A DNA stretch of 64,000 nt from Chloroflexota bacterium (GTDB lineage Bacteria > Chloroflexota > Anaerolineae > Anaerolineales > Villigracilaceae), in contig JACRLC010000039.1 in the NCBI GenBank assembly GCA_016235425.1, forward strand, positions 1-64,000, given 5' to 3'. The position numbers and the translations under genes were made by a program. Within the stretch, counting starts at the first letter, position 1; each line of letters opens with the position of its first letter. Shown here one piece after another: positions 45,336 through 53,293 of the stretch. The notes beneath the pieces were generated by a model. The model was not told the origin of the DNA and ran no database searches. It saw only the letters and a program-made list of their open reading frames with translations.

Positions 45336-47048
45336 TTGCAAACCATCCGCCGCCACCCCATCATCATTTTGCTGGTCGTCAACATTTTGATCGGCCTGTT
45401 TATATTTCGCGATTATGGTTTATCGTGGGATGAACCGCTTTTTTACGACTACGCCGACGCGCTTGGCTACGCTTACTCTCCCGCGGAATGGTTCAGCGGA
45501 AACTTCAATCTCGAAAACGCCTACGGCTCCAGCGGCACGGACCATGCCAACCGCGGCCCGGCCTACATTCTCCTGGCGCGCGAACCGGTATACCTGCTCC
45601 AATCATTCGGCCTCGATAATGCTTCCGCCTGGCACCTGGTCAACTTTCTGACGTTTCAATTGGGTGTTTATTTCCTTTACCGCCTCGCGTTGCGCTGGGC
45701 GAAACCCTGGCCTGCGTTCGCGGCCGCGGCTTTGTTTTCCACGCAACCGCTTTTTTGGGGACACGCCTTCATCAACCCGAAAGATACTCCTTTTCTCGTT
45801 TTCTTTCTTGCATCTGTATGTCTCGGCTTTGAAATGGTCGATCGCTGGGCAGACGCTTCCAAATCAGATAAGCGAAAGATTCTCGCAGGTATATTTCCTG
45901 CCATCCTCCTCGGCATCGCCACATCCATCCGCGTGCTTGGCCCCCTTGCGGGATTGCTCGTTGCGCTTTACACATTCGCGCGTAGACAAGTAGACACGTA
46001 CACAGGTAAACAGGTGGACGTGCACAGCACGCAACACGCATCACGCAACACGGGCAGAAAATCCTTTCAATGGCTCATCGTCTATGCCATCATCACCGCG
46101 ATCATCGCTTTCATTGCCTGGCCCTATCTGTGGACAAACCCAATCCAGCGCTTCATCGAGGCCTTCGGGTTCATGTCTGATAACCCGACACAGCTCAAAG
46201 TGCTGTTCAACGGCGAACTTTATCAAGCAGATGAATTGCCTCGTCGTTATCTTCCCGTTTTGCTCGGCACCACCCTCACCGAACCTGTCTGGATACTTTT
46301 TATCCTTGGCTTCATTCTCGCAATCTGGAAGCAAATCGCATCCATCAGAAACAATCAATCCCCAATTACCAATTACAAATCACTGCTCACTGACCCTTCA
46401 GCCCTTCGACAGGCTCAGGACAATGCTTTGCTCAGGGCGAGTAGCTGGTCACTGATTACTGAATACTCCTTCATCCTCCTCTGGTTCATCATCCCCTTCG
46501 CCTACGTCATCATCCGCAAGCCGCCCATGTATGACGGCTATCGTCATTTTCTTTTCATGCTCCCGCCGGTTTTTCTCATTTCAAGTCTGGTGCTCGATAA
46601 ACTACTCGAAATCATTCAAACCCGCTGGCTGGCAATCGCAGTCACAGCCTTGATCCTTGCGCCCGGTGTCGTCGGCATCGCGCAGCTTCATCCATTCGAA
46701 TATGCATATTACAACTCCTTCGTTGGAGGCACAGGCGGCGCGTCCCGCACCTACGAAACGGATTACTGGCTGACCTGCTATAAACAAGCTGTCGAACAAT
46801 TCAACTCGCAAGCGCCACAGAACGTGCGGTTGTTCGTCAAACGCGAACCATACATCGCCGCGTACTATGCCAGCCCAGGCATTTCCATTCACGATTACCG
46901 CGCCGAATTCAGCGGCATTCAAACGGGCGATTATGTTCTCGTCAACACCCGCGCGAACGAAGATGAAAAAACTTTCAAAGACGCGCCCGTTATCCTGCAA
47001 ATCGGACGCGGCAACGCGCAGTTCTGCGTTATCAAAAGGATTCCATGA
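45336..47048 (+). CDS. GT39-like integral membrane glycosyltransferase, 570 aa
   Basis: A multi-span dolichol/polyprenyl-phosphate-sugar-dependent transferase. The first helix is IIILLVVNILIGLFIF, followed by the family acidic pair in YGLSWDEPLFYDYA; a second is NPKDTPFLVFFLASVCLG. The C-terminal domain lies outside. Two blocks look like in-frame repeat insertions: RRQVDTYTGKQVDVHSTQHA (45975-46054) and the stretch around PSALRQAQDNALLR (46360-46466), both in loops. The start (a TTG at 45336) is uncertain because no ribosome site is visible. It overlaps the next gene by 4 bp. Confidence 0.8.
   Translation: MQTIRRHPIIILLVVNILIGLFIFRDYGLSWDEPLFYDYADALGYAYSPAEWFSGNFNLENAYGSSGTDHANRGPAYILLAREPVYLLQSFGLDNASAWHLVNFLTFQLGVYFLYRLALRWAKPWPAFAAAALFSTQPLFWGHAFINPKDTPFLVFFLASVCLGFEMVDRWADASKSDKRKILAGIFPAILLGIATSIRVLGPLAGLLVALYTFARRQVDTYTGKQVDVHSTQHASRNTGRKSFQWLIVYAIITAIIAFIAWPYLWTNPIQRFIEAFGFMSDNPTQLKVLFNGELYQADELPRRYLPVLLGTTLTEPVWILFILGFILAIWKQIASIRNNQSPITNYKSLLTDPSALRQAQDNALLRASSWSLITEYSFILLWFIIPFAYVIIRKPPMYDGYRHFLFMLPPVFLISSLVLDKLLEIIQTRWLAIAVTALILAPGVVGIAQLHPFEYAYYNSFVGGTGGASRTYETDYWLTCYKQAVEQFNSQAPQNVRLFVKREPYIAAYYASPGISIHDYRAEFSGIQTGDYVLVNTRANEDEKTFKDAPVILQIGRGNAQFCVIKRIP
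45975..46054 (+). repeat. In-gene low-complexity repeat
   Basis: Contains gtagacaagtagacacgta, cacaggtaaacaggtgg and acgcaacacgcatcacgc, units also seen in the spacers at 44651-44780, 45254-45335 and 25380-25410. Read in frame between two membrane segments. Confidence 0.55.
46360..46466 (+). repeat. In-gene repeat with cttcgacaggctcagg core
   Basis: The core cttcgacaggctcaggac and gctcagggcgag flank each other as an imperfect palindrome, surrounded by ccaattacaaatcactg-type units. It encodes about 35 hydrophilic residues between transmembrane helices without a frame break. Confidence 0.55.
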
Positions 47049-48046
47049 CCACACATCGCGAAAGAATTACAGCCTGCCTCAAAGGCGAAAAACCGGATCG
47101 CACGCCCATCGCACTCTGGCGTCATTTTCCCGTGGATGACCAGTCTCCCGAAACGCTTGCCGCGGCAACGCTCCAATTCCAAAAAACCTATGACTTTGAT
47201 ATTGTAAAAGTCACGCCTGCCTCTTCGTTTTGTCTTAAAGATTGGGGCGTGGAAGATGAATGGGGCGGCGACACAGAAGGGACTCGACGCTACACCAAGC
47301 GCGTCATCAGCGACCCGCGCGACTGGGAAAAACTTCCTGCGCTCGACCCAACCTCTCCGCATCTCGCGGGACAGTTGGCCTGCCTCCGTTTAATTCGCAG
47401 TCAACTCACCGAGGAGACTCCCGTTACCCAAACCATCTTTAGCCCATTGGCACAGGCGAAGAACCTGGCGGGCAACGAGACTCTACTCTCGCATATCCGC
47501 CTGCACCCCGACGCAGTCATGGCCGGGCTGGAGACCATTGCAAAAACAACCGCAAAATTTGTGGAAGCCGCAACAGAAACGGGAATAGATGGTGTCTTCT
47601 ACGCCGTTCAACATGCACAAGCCAGCCTGCTTACATTTGAAGAATACAAAAACTTCGGCCTGCCTCATGATTTACAAGTATTGCAGCCTGCCGACTCTTT
47701 ATGGTGCAACATGCTCCACCTGCACGGCAGGGACGTTTATTTCGATCTCGTCATTCAATACAAATTCCACATCGTCAACTGGCACGACCGCGAAACGTAT
47801 CCATCATTGAAAGAGGCGCAAAACATTTTCACAGGGGTAACGTGCGGCGGCCTGAGACAGGATACGCTGGTTTACGGGAATCAGGCTGAGGTCCAGAATG
47901 AAGCGGCGGATGCTCTTAAGCAGACGAAAGGCCAAAGGTTCATCCTCGGTACGGGGTGTGTCGTCCCGGTCATTGCGTCGCATGGAAATTTGATGGCGGC
48001 TCGCTCCCCTCTCCCATCTGGGAGAGGGGCCGGGGGTGAGGGATGA
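47045..48046 (+). CDS. Uroporphyrinogen decarboxylase family protein, 333 aa
   Basis: A TIM-barrel protein of the URO-D superfamily. Seen: GEKPDRTPIALWRHFP near the N-terminus, TIFSPLAQAKNLAGNE, YAVQHA and the C-terminal ILGTGCVVPVIASHGN. True HemE motifs at the start (R-Q-A-G-R) are absent, so a role in methyl transfer or another corrinoid/one-carbon reaction is as likely as porphyrin decarboxylation. The last 14 residues ([13 protein letters not shown] region) come from a palindromic repeat that supplies the stop codon and overlaps the next ATG. The natural C-terminal helix is probably truncated. Confidence 0.85.
   Translation: MTTHRERITACLKGEKPDRTPIALWRHFPVDDQSPETLAAATLQFQKTYDFDIVKVTPASSFCLKDWGVEDEWGGDTEGTRRYTKRVISDPRDWEKLPALDPTSPHLAGQLACLRLIRSQLTEETPVTQTIFSPLAQAKNLAGNETLLSHIRLHPDAVMAGLETIAKTTAKFVEAATETGIDGVFYAVQHAQASLLTFEEYKNFGLPHDLQVLQPADSLWCNMLHLHGRDVYFDLVIQYKFHIVNWHDRETYPSLKEAQNIFTGVTCGGLRQDTLVYGNQAEVQNEAADALKQTKGQRFILGTGCVVPVIASHGNLMAARSPLPSGRGAGGEG
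48003..48042. repeat. Palindromic element at the 3' end of the URO-D family gene
   Basis: The arms cccctctccca and tgggagagggg are exact complements, followed by ccgggggtgaggg. It is the clearest copy of the family found at 37225, 56703 and 57669. Confidence 0.8.
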
Positions 48047-48606
48047 GCCTGCGTGTGATTGCGGGAAAAGCAAAAGGGCGGAAATTGAAATCCGTGCTAG
48101 GCGATATGACACGCCCCGTGATGGACCGCGTGAAAGAGGCGCTGTTCAACATCATCGCGGGCGATGTGATTGACTCAATTTGGTGGGATTTGTTCGGCGG
48201 CACGGGCGCGATTGGTATCGAAGCGTTGAGCCGCGGCGCGGCCTTCGTGCGATTCTCGGACTTGAACCGCGCCCCCATCGAAACCATGAAATTCAACGTC
48301 GAGCATTGCGGGTTCAACTCGCAAGCCGAAATTCGACGCGGGGATGCGTTCGCGTTTTTGTCTGCAAAACCGGACAGGCTATTCGAATATATCTACATCG
48401 CGCCGCCGCAATATCACGAGATGTGGTCGAACGCGCTGAAATTGCTGGACGAAAATTTGGGCTGGCTGACGGACGATGGCTGGGTTATCGCGCAAATTGA
48501 CCCGACGGAATATCGAGAAATCGAGTTGGAGAACTTGGAAGAGTTCGAGCAGAGGAAGTACGGGAGCACACTGCTGGTGTTTTACGGGAGGAAATCTTCG
48601 TCCTGA
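48043..48606 (+). CDS. rsmD: 16S rRNA (guanine966-N2)-methyltransferase RsmD, 187 aa
   Basis: Methylates G966 of 16S rRNA during 30S assembly. Motifs: RVIAGKAKGRKLKS and TRPVMDRVKEALFNIIAG at the N-terminus, SAM motif WWDLFGGTGAIGIEALSRGA, and acidic post-motif FSDLNRAPIE. The catalytic N/D-P-P-Y motif is changed to APPQY (YIAPPQYHEMW), which lacks the usual first acidic or Asn residue; activity is therefore a question. The stop lies in a second repeat (48600 onward). ATGA overlap with the upstream gene. Confidence 0.88.
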   Translation: MSLRVIAGKAKGRKLKSVLGDMTRPVMDRVKEALFNIIAGDVIDSIWWDLFGGTGAIGIEALSRGAAFVRFSDLNRAPIETMKFNVEHCGFNSQAEIRRGDAFAFLSAKPDRLFEYIYIAPPQYHEMWSNALKLLDENLGWLTDDGWVIAQIDPTEYREIELENLEEFEQRKYGSTLLVFYGRKSSS

Positions 48607-48717
48607 GCGGAGCGCAGCGCAGTCAAAGGACGGGATTGCAGGTGAGTTTATATATCCATGTCACCCGCGCTTCGACTTCGGGACAGACAGACACTGTCCC
48701 TCCGCTCAGCGCGGAGG
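48600..48717. repeat. Composite dispersed repeat between rsmD and the phosphoesterase gene
   Basis: It begins cgtcctgagcggagcgcag, has an inner cgcttcgacttcgggacag, and ends cactgtccctccgctcagcg. Nearly the same series occurs at 53180-53288. It supplies the rsmD stop and abuts the convergent gene's stop. Confidence 0.65.
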
Positions 48718-49716
48718 TTATTTCCACGGTGCGGTAATGATGGCGTTCTCCTCGTCTGCCGCGTGGCCGAGGTAGGGTAAGCCCCAGGCCTCGGCGATTG
48801 TTTTTAAGAGCGAGTAGTGGGTGTAAGGCGTGGCATCTTGAAAGGCGATTTTTACCTGCGGTGAGATAAGGATGGTCGCGATGCGTCCGCCAGCAGACTC
48901 GGGAAGGCCGCAACACGAATGATTGCCCTGGCCTTCGTCCCAGGTAAGGATGACGAGGTAGGGTTCGCCGGTTGCATCCAGCGCGGGGATGAGTTTATCC
49001 ATCAGTTCGCGCAGCCAGCCGTCTGTCAATTCGAGCGTGCAATCGTGCGAGGAATAGTAGATATCGGGTGTGACGAAGATGAAATTCGGCAATGAACGTG
49101 AGGCGATGTCCGCATCCATGTCTGTGAGCGGGACGATGTGTTCTCTGCATCGTTCAATATCCAAACGGATGGGGTCAAAGTAGATGAAGGGGTTATGCTT
49201 CTGGTCGTATCGCAGGGTACTCCCGATGAAGCATGGTTCGGGCATGTCATCCTGGTAGGTCTTCCACGTGCGTCCGCTTTCTTCGATGAGGTCCGGCAGG
49301 CTTTGAGAATCAATGAAGCAGTCTTCGCAATTGTCAACGATTCCGAATGTATCCCCGCCGATCATGGACAGATAATTCGGCAGGCTGGGATGCATGATGG
49401 CGTAGTGCTGTGTGAGCAGGGTGTACGAGCTGGCAAGGATATTGAAATACGGCATGTTGCGATTGCCAATCACTGTCCCAAATTCCTTGTTTTCAAAAAC
49501 GATGATGGCAATATGCTTGAAGTTCGGGACAAGCGGAATGGGCGTCGCGGTGGACACAGTCGTCGGTGTGGAAATCGGTGTATCGGTATAAAACGGTTTT
49601 GGAGTGAGGGTGGGTAACGGGGAAACTGGAAGGGAGGAAACTGTCTGGGAGGGCTGGCAGGCTGAGGTCAGGAGGGAAGCGAGCAGTGCCAGGGAAAGAA
49701 GGGGATTGAGTCTCAT
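48718..49716 (-). CDS. Phosphoesterase family lipoprotein (PF04185-like), 332 aa
   Basis: A secreted or surface-bound phosphatase-like enzyme. The signal is a lipoprotein type (LLSLALLASLLTSACQP), with a T/P-rich linker (TPISTPTTVSTATPIP). The body carries FENKEFGTVIGNRNMPYFN, HPSLPNYLSMIGGDTFGI and LTWDEGQGNHSC, which correspond to phosphoesterase/acid phosphatase motifs including the metal-binding D-E. Probably releases phosphate outside the cell. Transcribed against its neighbours. Confidence 0.88.
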   Translation of the reverse strand: MRLNPLLSLALLASLLTSACQPSQTVSSLPVSPLPTLTPKPFYTDTPISTPTTVSTATPIPLVPNFKHIAIIVFENKEFGTVIGNRNMPYFNILASSYTLLTQHYAIMHPSLPNYLSMIGGDTFGIVDNCEDCFIDSQSLPDLIEESGRTWKTYQDDMPEPCFIGSTLRYDQKHNPFIYFDPIRLDIERCREHIVPLTDMDADIASRSLPNFIFVTPDIYYSSHDCTLELTDGWLRELMDKLIPALDATGEPYLVILTWDEGQGNHSCCGLPESAGGRIATILISPQVKIAFQDATPYTHYSLLKTIAEAWGLPYLGHAADEENAIITAPWK

Positions 49717-49856
49717 GTGTTCATCGATCCAGCGTCAGATATTTTGTTTGTATCACAGATTTGAGAATCCACAAAATGTATTGAATCCGTAATAAAATGT
49801 TGTAGCGATGGAATTTCATTTTTGCTAAAATCATAACGCGGACGGAGGAACATGTC

Positions 49857-50348
49857 ATGGAAATCAAAACCATCAAAATCGAAAAACCGGAAGCGGTCAA
49901 TTTCATCCTGGGGCAGTCGCACTTCATCAAGACCGTGGAGGATATTCACGAAATGCTCGTCGCCAGCGTGCCGGGGATTAAGTTTGGACTGGCCTTCTGC
50001 GAGGCTTCGGGGAAATGCCTCGTGCGCTGGAGCGGCACAGACGACGCCATGCTCGAACTTGCGAAGGAAAACGCGCTCGCCATCGGCGCGGGACACTCGT
50101 TCATCCTGTTCTTGGGAGAGGGCTTTTTCCCGATCAACGTGCTGAACGCGGTGAAGAACGCGCCCGAAGTTGCGCGCATCTTTTGCGCCACCGCCAACCC
50201 CACGGAAGTGCTCGTGGCAGAAACCGAACAGGGACGCGGTATCCTGGGCGTGGTGGACGGGTTCTCACCCAAAGGTGTGGAGGATGAAGAAGGCATTCAG
50301 TGGCGCAAGGATTTCCTGAGAATGATCGGGTATAAAGCTAAATCATAA
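49857..50348 (+). CDS. Adenosine-specific kinase family protein (DUF355), 163 aa
   Basis: Matches the small archaeal/bacterial adenosine-specific kinase family (PF04008): MEIKTIKIEKPEAVNFILGQ, SVPGIKFGLAFCEASGKCLVR, GAGHSFILFLGEGFFPINVL and EVARIFCATANPTEVLVAET, with the Gly-rich end GRGILGVVDGFSPKG. Length fits. Ribosome site GGAGG 7 bp before ATG. It stands alone, with no linked genes. Confidence 0.88.
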   Translation: MEIKTIKIEKPEAVNFILGQSHFIKTVEDIHEMLVASVPGIKFGLAFCEASGKCLVRWSGTDDAMLELAKENALAIGAGHSFILFLGEGFFPINVLNAVKNAPEVARIFCATANPTEVLVAETEQGRGILGVVDGFSPKGVEDEEGIQWRKDFLRMIGYKAKS

Positions 50349-50384
50349 AACCCTAGCAGTTTGTCGGAGAACCCCAGCGATGGG

Positions 50385-50462
50385 CATTTTTTACCGCGAA
50401 GCCCGCTAAGAACGCCAAGAAAACCTTTAAAACTTTGCGTTCTTTGCGCCCTTTGCGGTTCA
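50385..50462. repeat. Dispersed inverted repeat (accgcgaag.../...tttgcggtt)
   Basis: Starts ttaccgcgaagcccgctaag and ends ctttgcgccctttgcggttc. The arms pair imperfectly. The same family is seen at 59632-59703 and, more distantly, at 7391-7449. Confidence 0.6.
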
Positions 50463-50572
50463 AACTGGCTTTTTTCTGGCGATGCACTGCTCTCCGACAG
50501 CCTGCTAGCCCAAATGGGTGAACCCTCCCGCTAATTCGGCATGTTAGAATTTGCAAACTCGAGGAAATTAGA

Positions 50573-51739
50573 ATGACCACCATACGCACCCCTGCAAAGA
50601 TCATCCCGCGCGCATTTCCCGGCATCAAACCCGAAGAAGTGCAGGAAATCATTTTCAACAGCCGCATCAAAAACTACCCGCCCGATACGGTGTTATGCCG
50701 TGAAGACGCGGTGGAGAATATCTTTTACATGATCCTTGAAGGTGATTTTGAAGTCACCAAGATGATCAACAAATCCGAGAAACGGTTGTTAAAAACGCTC
50801 ACCGCGGGAGATTTCTTCGGGGAAATGGCGCTCATTCACAACGCGCCGCGCGCCGCCAGCGTCGCGTCCAAGACCGATGTGATTGTGCTCGAGCTCGACA
50901 AAGAGGGGTTCAACAAGGTGCTCAAGCACAGTCCCAGCGTTTCGATGGCAATGGTCAGGGAGATCAGCAACCGCCTCAGACAAAACGACGAAATGGCAAT
51001 CGAAGACCTGCGCGTCCGCGCCGCGGAACTGGCGGAGGCCTACCAAAAACTGGCCGAGCAGGAAATGGCGCGCCGCGAATTCCTCACCAACGTGGCGCAC
51101 GAACTCCGCACCCCGCTGATGGCCGCAAGCGGATACTTGAGCCATTTGCAAAGAGGCGTCCTTTCGGGTGACCAGCTCAACACCGCAGTGGACACGGTCG
51201 CGCGCAACGTGGGGCAGATCGTTTCGCTGGTCAATGACATTCTCTTTTTGCAGGAAATCGAACTGGTACTCCCCGATTTTCAGCCAGTTGACATGCCCGG
51301 CATCGCCGACGCTGTCCTTGAAAATTACAGAAAAAAAGCCGAAGCGCGCGGCATCAAGTTCAAAGTCCAGGGTGAACGGAATTTGCCCCAGGTATGGGGA
51401 GACGCCCGTTCGCTGGAACGCGCCATGACCGCGCTCGTGGACAACGCCGTCAAATTCAGTCACAACGATGGTGATATTGAAATTCGAATGACCACACGCA
51501 ACGATCGTGTGGAAATTGCGGTGGAGGATCACGGCATCGGCATCAAACCAGAAGACCGTCCTCACATCTTTGACAGGTTCTACCACGCGGAAAACAACGG
51601 GGACGAATTGTACGGCGGGCTCGGGCTTGGACTCGCCATCACCCGTCAGGTCATTCAACAACATAAGGGTTCGCTCGACGTTGAAAGCAAGCATGGCAAA
51701 GGAAGCACATTTACCATGTCACTGCCGAAGGTGAAATAG
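50573..51739 (+). CDS. Sensor histidine kinase with cyclic-nucleotide-binding domain, 388 aa
   Basis: Soluble kinase (no membrane segment). Residues about 25-140 form a cNMP-binding fold with GDFFGEMALIHNAPRAASV, the phosphate-binding cassette. A helical linker leads to HisKA with H176 in NVAHELRTPL, and HATPase motifs DNAVKF (N box), EDHGIGI (G1) and GGLGLGLAI (G2). It has no receiver and no response regulator beside it, so its partner lies elsewhere. The input may be a cyclic nucleotide or, as in Crp-like proteins, a redox or other signal. Confidence 0.92.
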   Translation: MTTIRTPAKIIPRAFPGIKPEEVQEIIFNSRIKNYPPDTVLCREDAVENIFYMILEGDFEVTKMINKSEKRLLKTLTAGDFFGEMALIHNAPRAASVASKTDVIVLELDKEGFNKVLKHSPSVSMAMVREISNRLRQNDEMAIEDLRVRAAELAEAYQKLAEQEMARREFLTNVAHELRTPLMAASGYLSHLQRGVLSGDQLNTAVDTVARNVGQIVSLVNDILFLQEIELVLPDFQPVDMPGIADAVLENYRKKAEARGIKFKVQGERNLPQVWGDARSLERAMTALVDNAVKFSHNDGDIEIRMTTRNDRVEIAVEDHGIGIKPEDRPHIFDRFYHAENNGDELYGGLGLGLAITRQVIQQHKGSLDVESKHGKGSTFTMSLPKVK

Positions 51740-51772
51740 AAAATTGGGCTCATGTGTAGATGTGTGCGGGTA

Positions 51773-51805
51773 AGGTGGCAGTCACTTGTGAAGTGACTGC
51801 CACCT
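51773..51805. terminator. Perfect hairpin after the histidine kinase gene
   Basis: A 15-bp stem, aggtggcagtcactt with aagtgactgccacct, on a 3-base loop. The lack of a T-run suggests either a factor-assisted terminator or a dispersed repeat; it precedes the next gene by 45 bp. Confidence 0.5.
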
Positions 51806-51849
51806 GCACTCTCTTTTACAGAATAGCCGAAAAATTTAGGAGACATTGA

Positions 51850-52641
51850 ATGCAATTGAAAAACAAATTGGCCGCGCTGACAGCTTTAATCATTTCGGTT
51901 TCGCTGGCGTCATGCAACATCGGCGTTGCCGCTCCTGCCACCCCGCCAGCCGTTACAGCTCCCACGCCCAATCAAGTGATCCCAAACACAGGCGCTCCAT
52001 GCGATAACCCGCTTTACCCTGTAAGACAAAATGCAGCGTGGACATACTCCAATACGGGTGGACAATCTGGGCCTTTCACATATACCGACACGATCACAAA
52101 TGTCCGCGCCGACGGCTTCACGCTCACGTCCCAATTCAGCAACCTGACCCGCACGCAGGAATGGCTTTGCAAACCAGAGGGACTTCAATCATTACAACTT
52201 GGCGGCGGCACTGCCGCCGTCATCGCCACGCAGGGTCTCACTGCCAATTTCACAACCTCCGATGTCACAGGCATCACCCTGCCGGCAAACATCACCCCCG
52301 GGTTGCAATGGACTTACGGCCTGAATATGCAAGGCACAATGGCAACGCCCAGCGACCAAAATGCGGAAGCAAATGGTTCGGTTTCAGTCGTCATGCAGGA
52401 AATGGGCACGGAAAGTATCACCGTTCCGGCGGGCACATTCAACGCCGCCAAAATACAGGCAACATCCACATTTGATATCATGGCTTCATTCCAGGGTGTG
52501 GGTATCCCCGTCAAATTCACCGGCATGAGCATCCTCTGGTACGCGCCCGGAGTCGGCCTGGTCAAATCGGTGGATAACGGCGATTTCGGCGGCTCGACCT
52601 TTTCGGCCACAACGGAACTGCAAAGTTACAACATCCCCTAA
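51850..52641 (+). CDS. Putative lipoprotein, unknown function, 263 aa
   Basis: A lipoprotein signal (ALTALIISVSLASCNIG) followed by a T/P-rich linker and an all-beta domain. Repeated phrases include WTYSNTGGQSGPFTYTDTI and VPAGTFNAAKIQATSTFDI, then SILWYAPGVGLVKSVDNGDF. This resembles surface proteins of the DUF3108/TapB type, but I cannot name the family with confidence. Ribosome site AGGAG before the ATG; a hairpin terminator follows. Confidence 0.72.
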   Translation: MQLKNKLAALTALIISVSLASCNIGVAAPATPPAVTAPTPNQVIPNTGAPCDNPLYPVRQNAAWTYSNTGGQSGPFTYTDTITNVRADGFTLTSQFSNLTRTQEWLCKPEGLQSLQLGGGTAAVIATQGLTANFTTSDVTGITLPANITPGLQWTYGLNMQGTMATPSDQNAEANGSVSVVMQEMGTESITVPAGTFNAAKIQATSTFDIMASFQGVGIPVKFTGMSILWYAPGVGLVKSVDNGDFGGSTFSATTELQSYNIP

Positions 52642-52646
52642 CCAAT

Positions 52647-52675
52647 CGGGCGGCTTGCAGGCCGCCCGGTTTCAT
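52647..52675. terminator. Bidirectional terminator between convergent genes
   Basis: The stem cgggcggc/gccgcccg with a 6-base loop is flanked by aacc and ggttt, which extend the pairing. It lies between the lipoprotein stop (52641) and the convergent Nudix stop. Short T-runs. Confidence 0.6.
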
Positions 52676-53169
52676 TCTGCAAAAACAACCTTCAACTTTT
52701 CATCTTCATCGTAAAACGACCTCGCCGCAAAAAGCGGATCACCGCGTTTCATTTGATGGATGCGCTCAAGCAGGGCGGGCAAATCCTCAACCACAGGCAG
52801 ATGAAGAACCGCCTCTTTTCGGACCCATTCAACTGCTCCCTCTTCAGAGGCCTTGATCTCCCCTGCTGCATTTTCCCCGCAAAACACAAACAGACAGATT
52901 CCCGTTTCCCCGGCATTCACAACGACCGTGCCGCACAGCCATAAATCCGCGCTGAGACCGGTCTCCTCGAGCAACTCGCGCCGCGCGGCAGACAGCACAT
53001 CCTCCCCGCGCTCCACGTGGCCGCCGAGTCCGTTATATTTCCCCGCCCACAGACGTTTCGTCGGCGCGCCCTTGATTAACAAATACTCATCCCCGCGCCG
53101 GATAAATATCGCGGTGCGAGGGATGAGCATGTAACGGTAGTGAGTAATGCCTTGATCAGATTGAGGCAT
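52672..53169 (-). CDS. Nudix hydrolase, 165 aa
   Basis: Hydrolyses a nucleoside diphosphate linked to another moiety, MutT-like. The Nudix box is complete: GHVERGEDVLSAARRELLEETGL fits G-x5-E-x7-R-E-x2-E-E-x-G. The N-terminal strand YRYMLIPRTAIFIRRGDEYL precedes it. The substrate cannot be read from sequence. Its 3' end overlaps the bidirectional terminator. Upstream lies a dispersed repeat (53180-53288) in the gap to the aldolase gene, which reads in the same direction. Confidence 0.92.
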   Translation of the reverse strand: MPQSDQGITHYRYMLIPRTAIFIRRGDEYLLIKGAPTKRLWAGKYNGLGGHVERGEDVLSAARRELLEETGLSADLWLCGTVVVNAGETGICLFVFCGENAAGEIKASEEGAVEWVRKEAVLHLPVVEDLPALLERIHQMKRGDPLFAARSFYDEDEKLKVVFAE

Positions 53170-53179
53170 GGAAATTTTC

Positions 53180-53288
53180 GTCCCGAGCGGAGCGCAGTCG
53201 AAGGACAGGTTCCGGGCAAACGCTCATAACCAAGTCACCTGCGCTTCGACTGCGGGACAAACGAACACTGTCCCTCCGCTCAGCGCGG
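53180..53288. repeat. Composite dispersed repeat, second copy
   Basis: Begins cgtcccgagcggagcgcag, contains gcgcttcgactgcgggac and ends cactgtccctccgctcagcg. It matches 48600-48717 segment by segment and lies between two minus-strand genes. Confidence 0.65.
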
Positions 53289-53293
53289 ATAGA

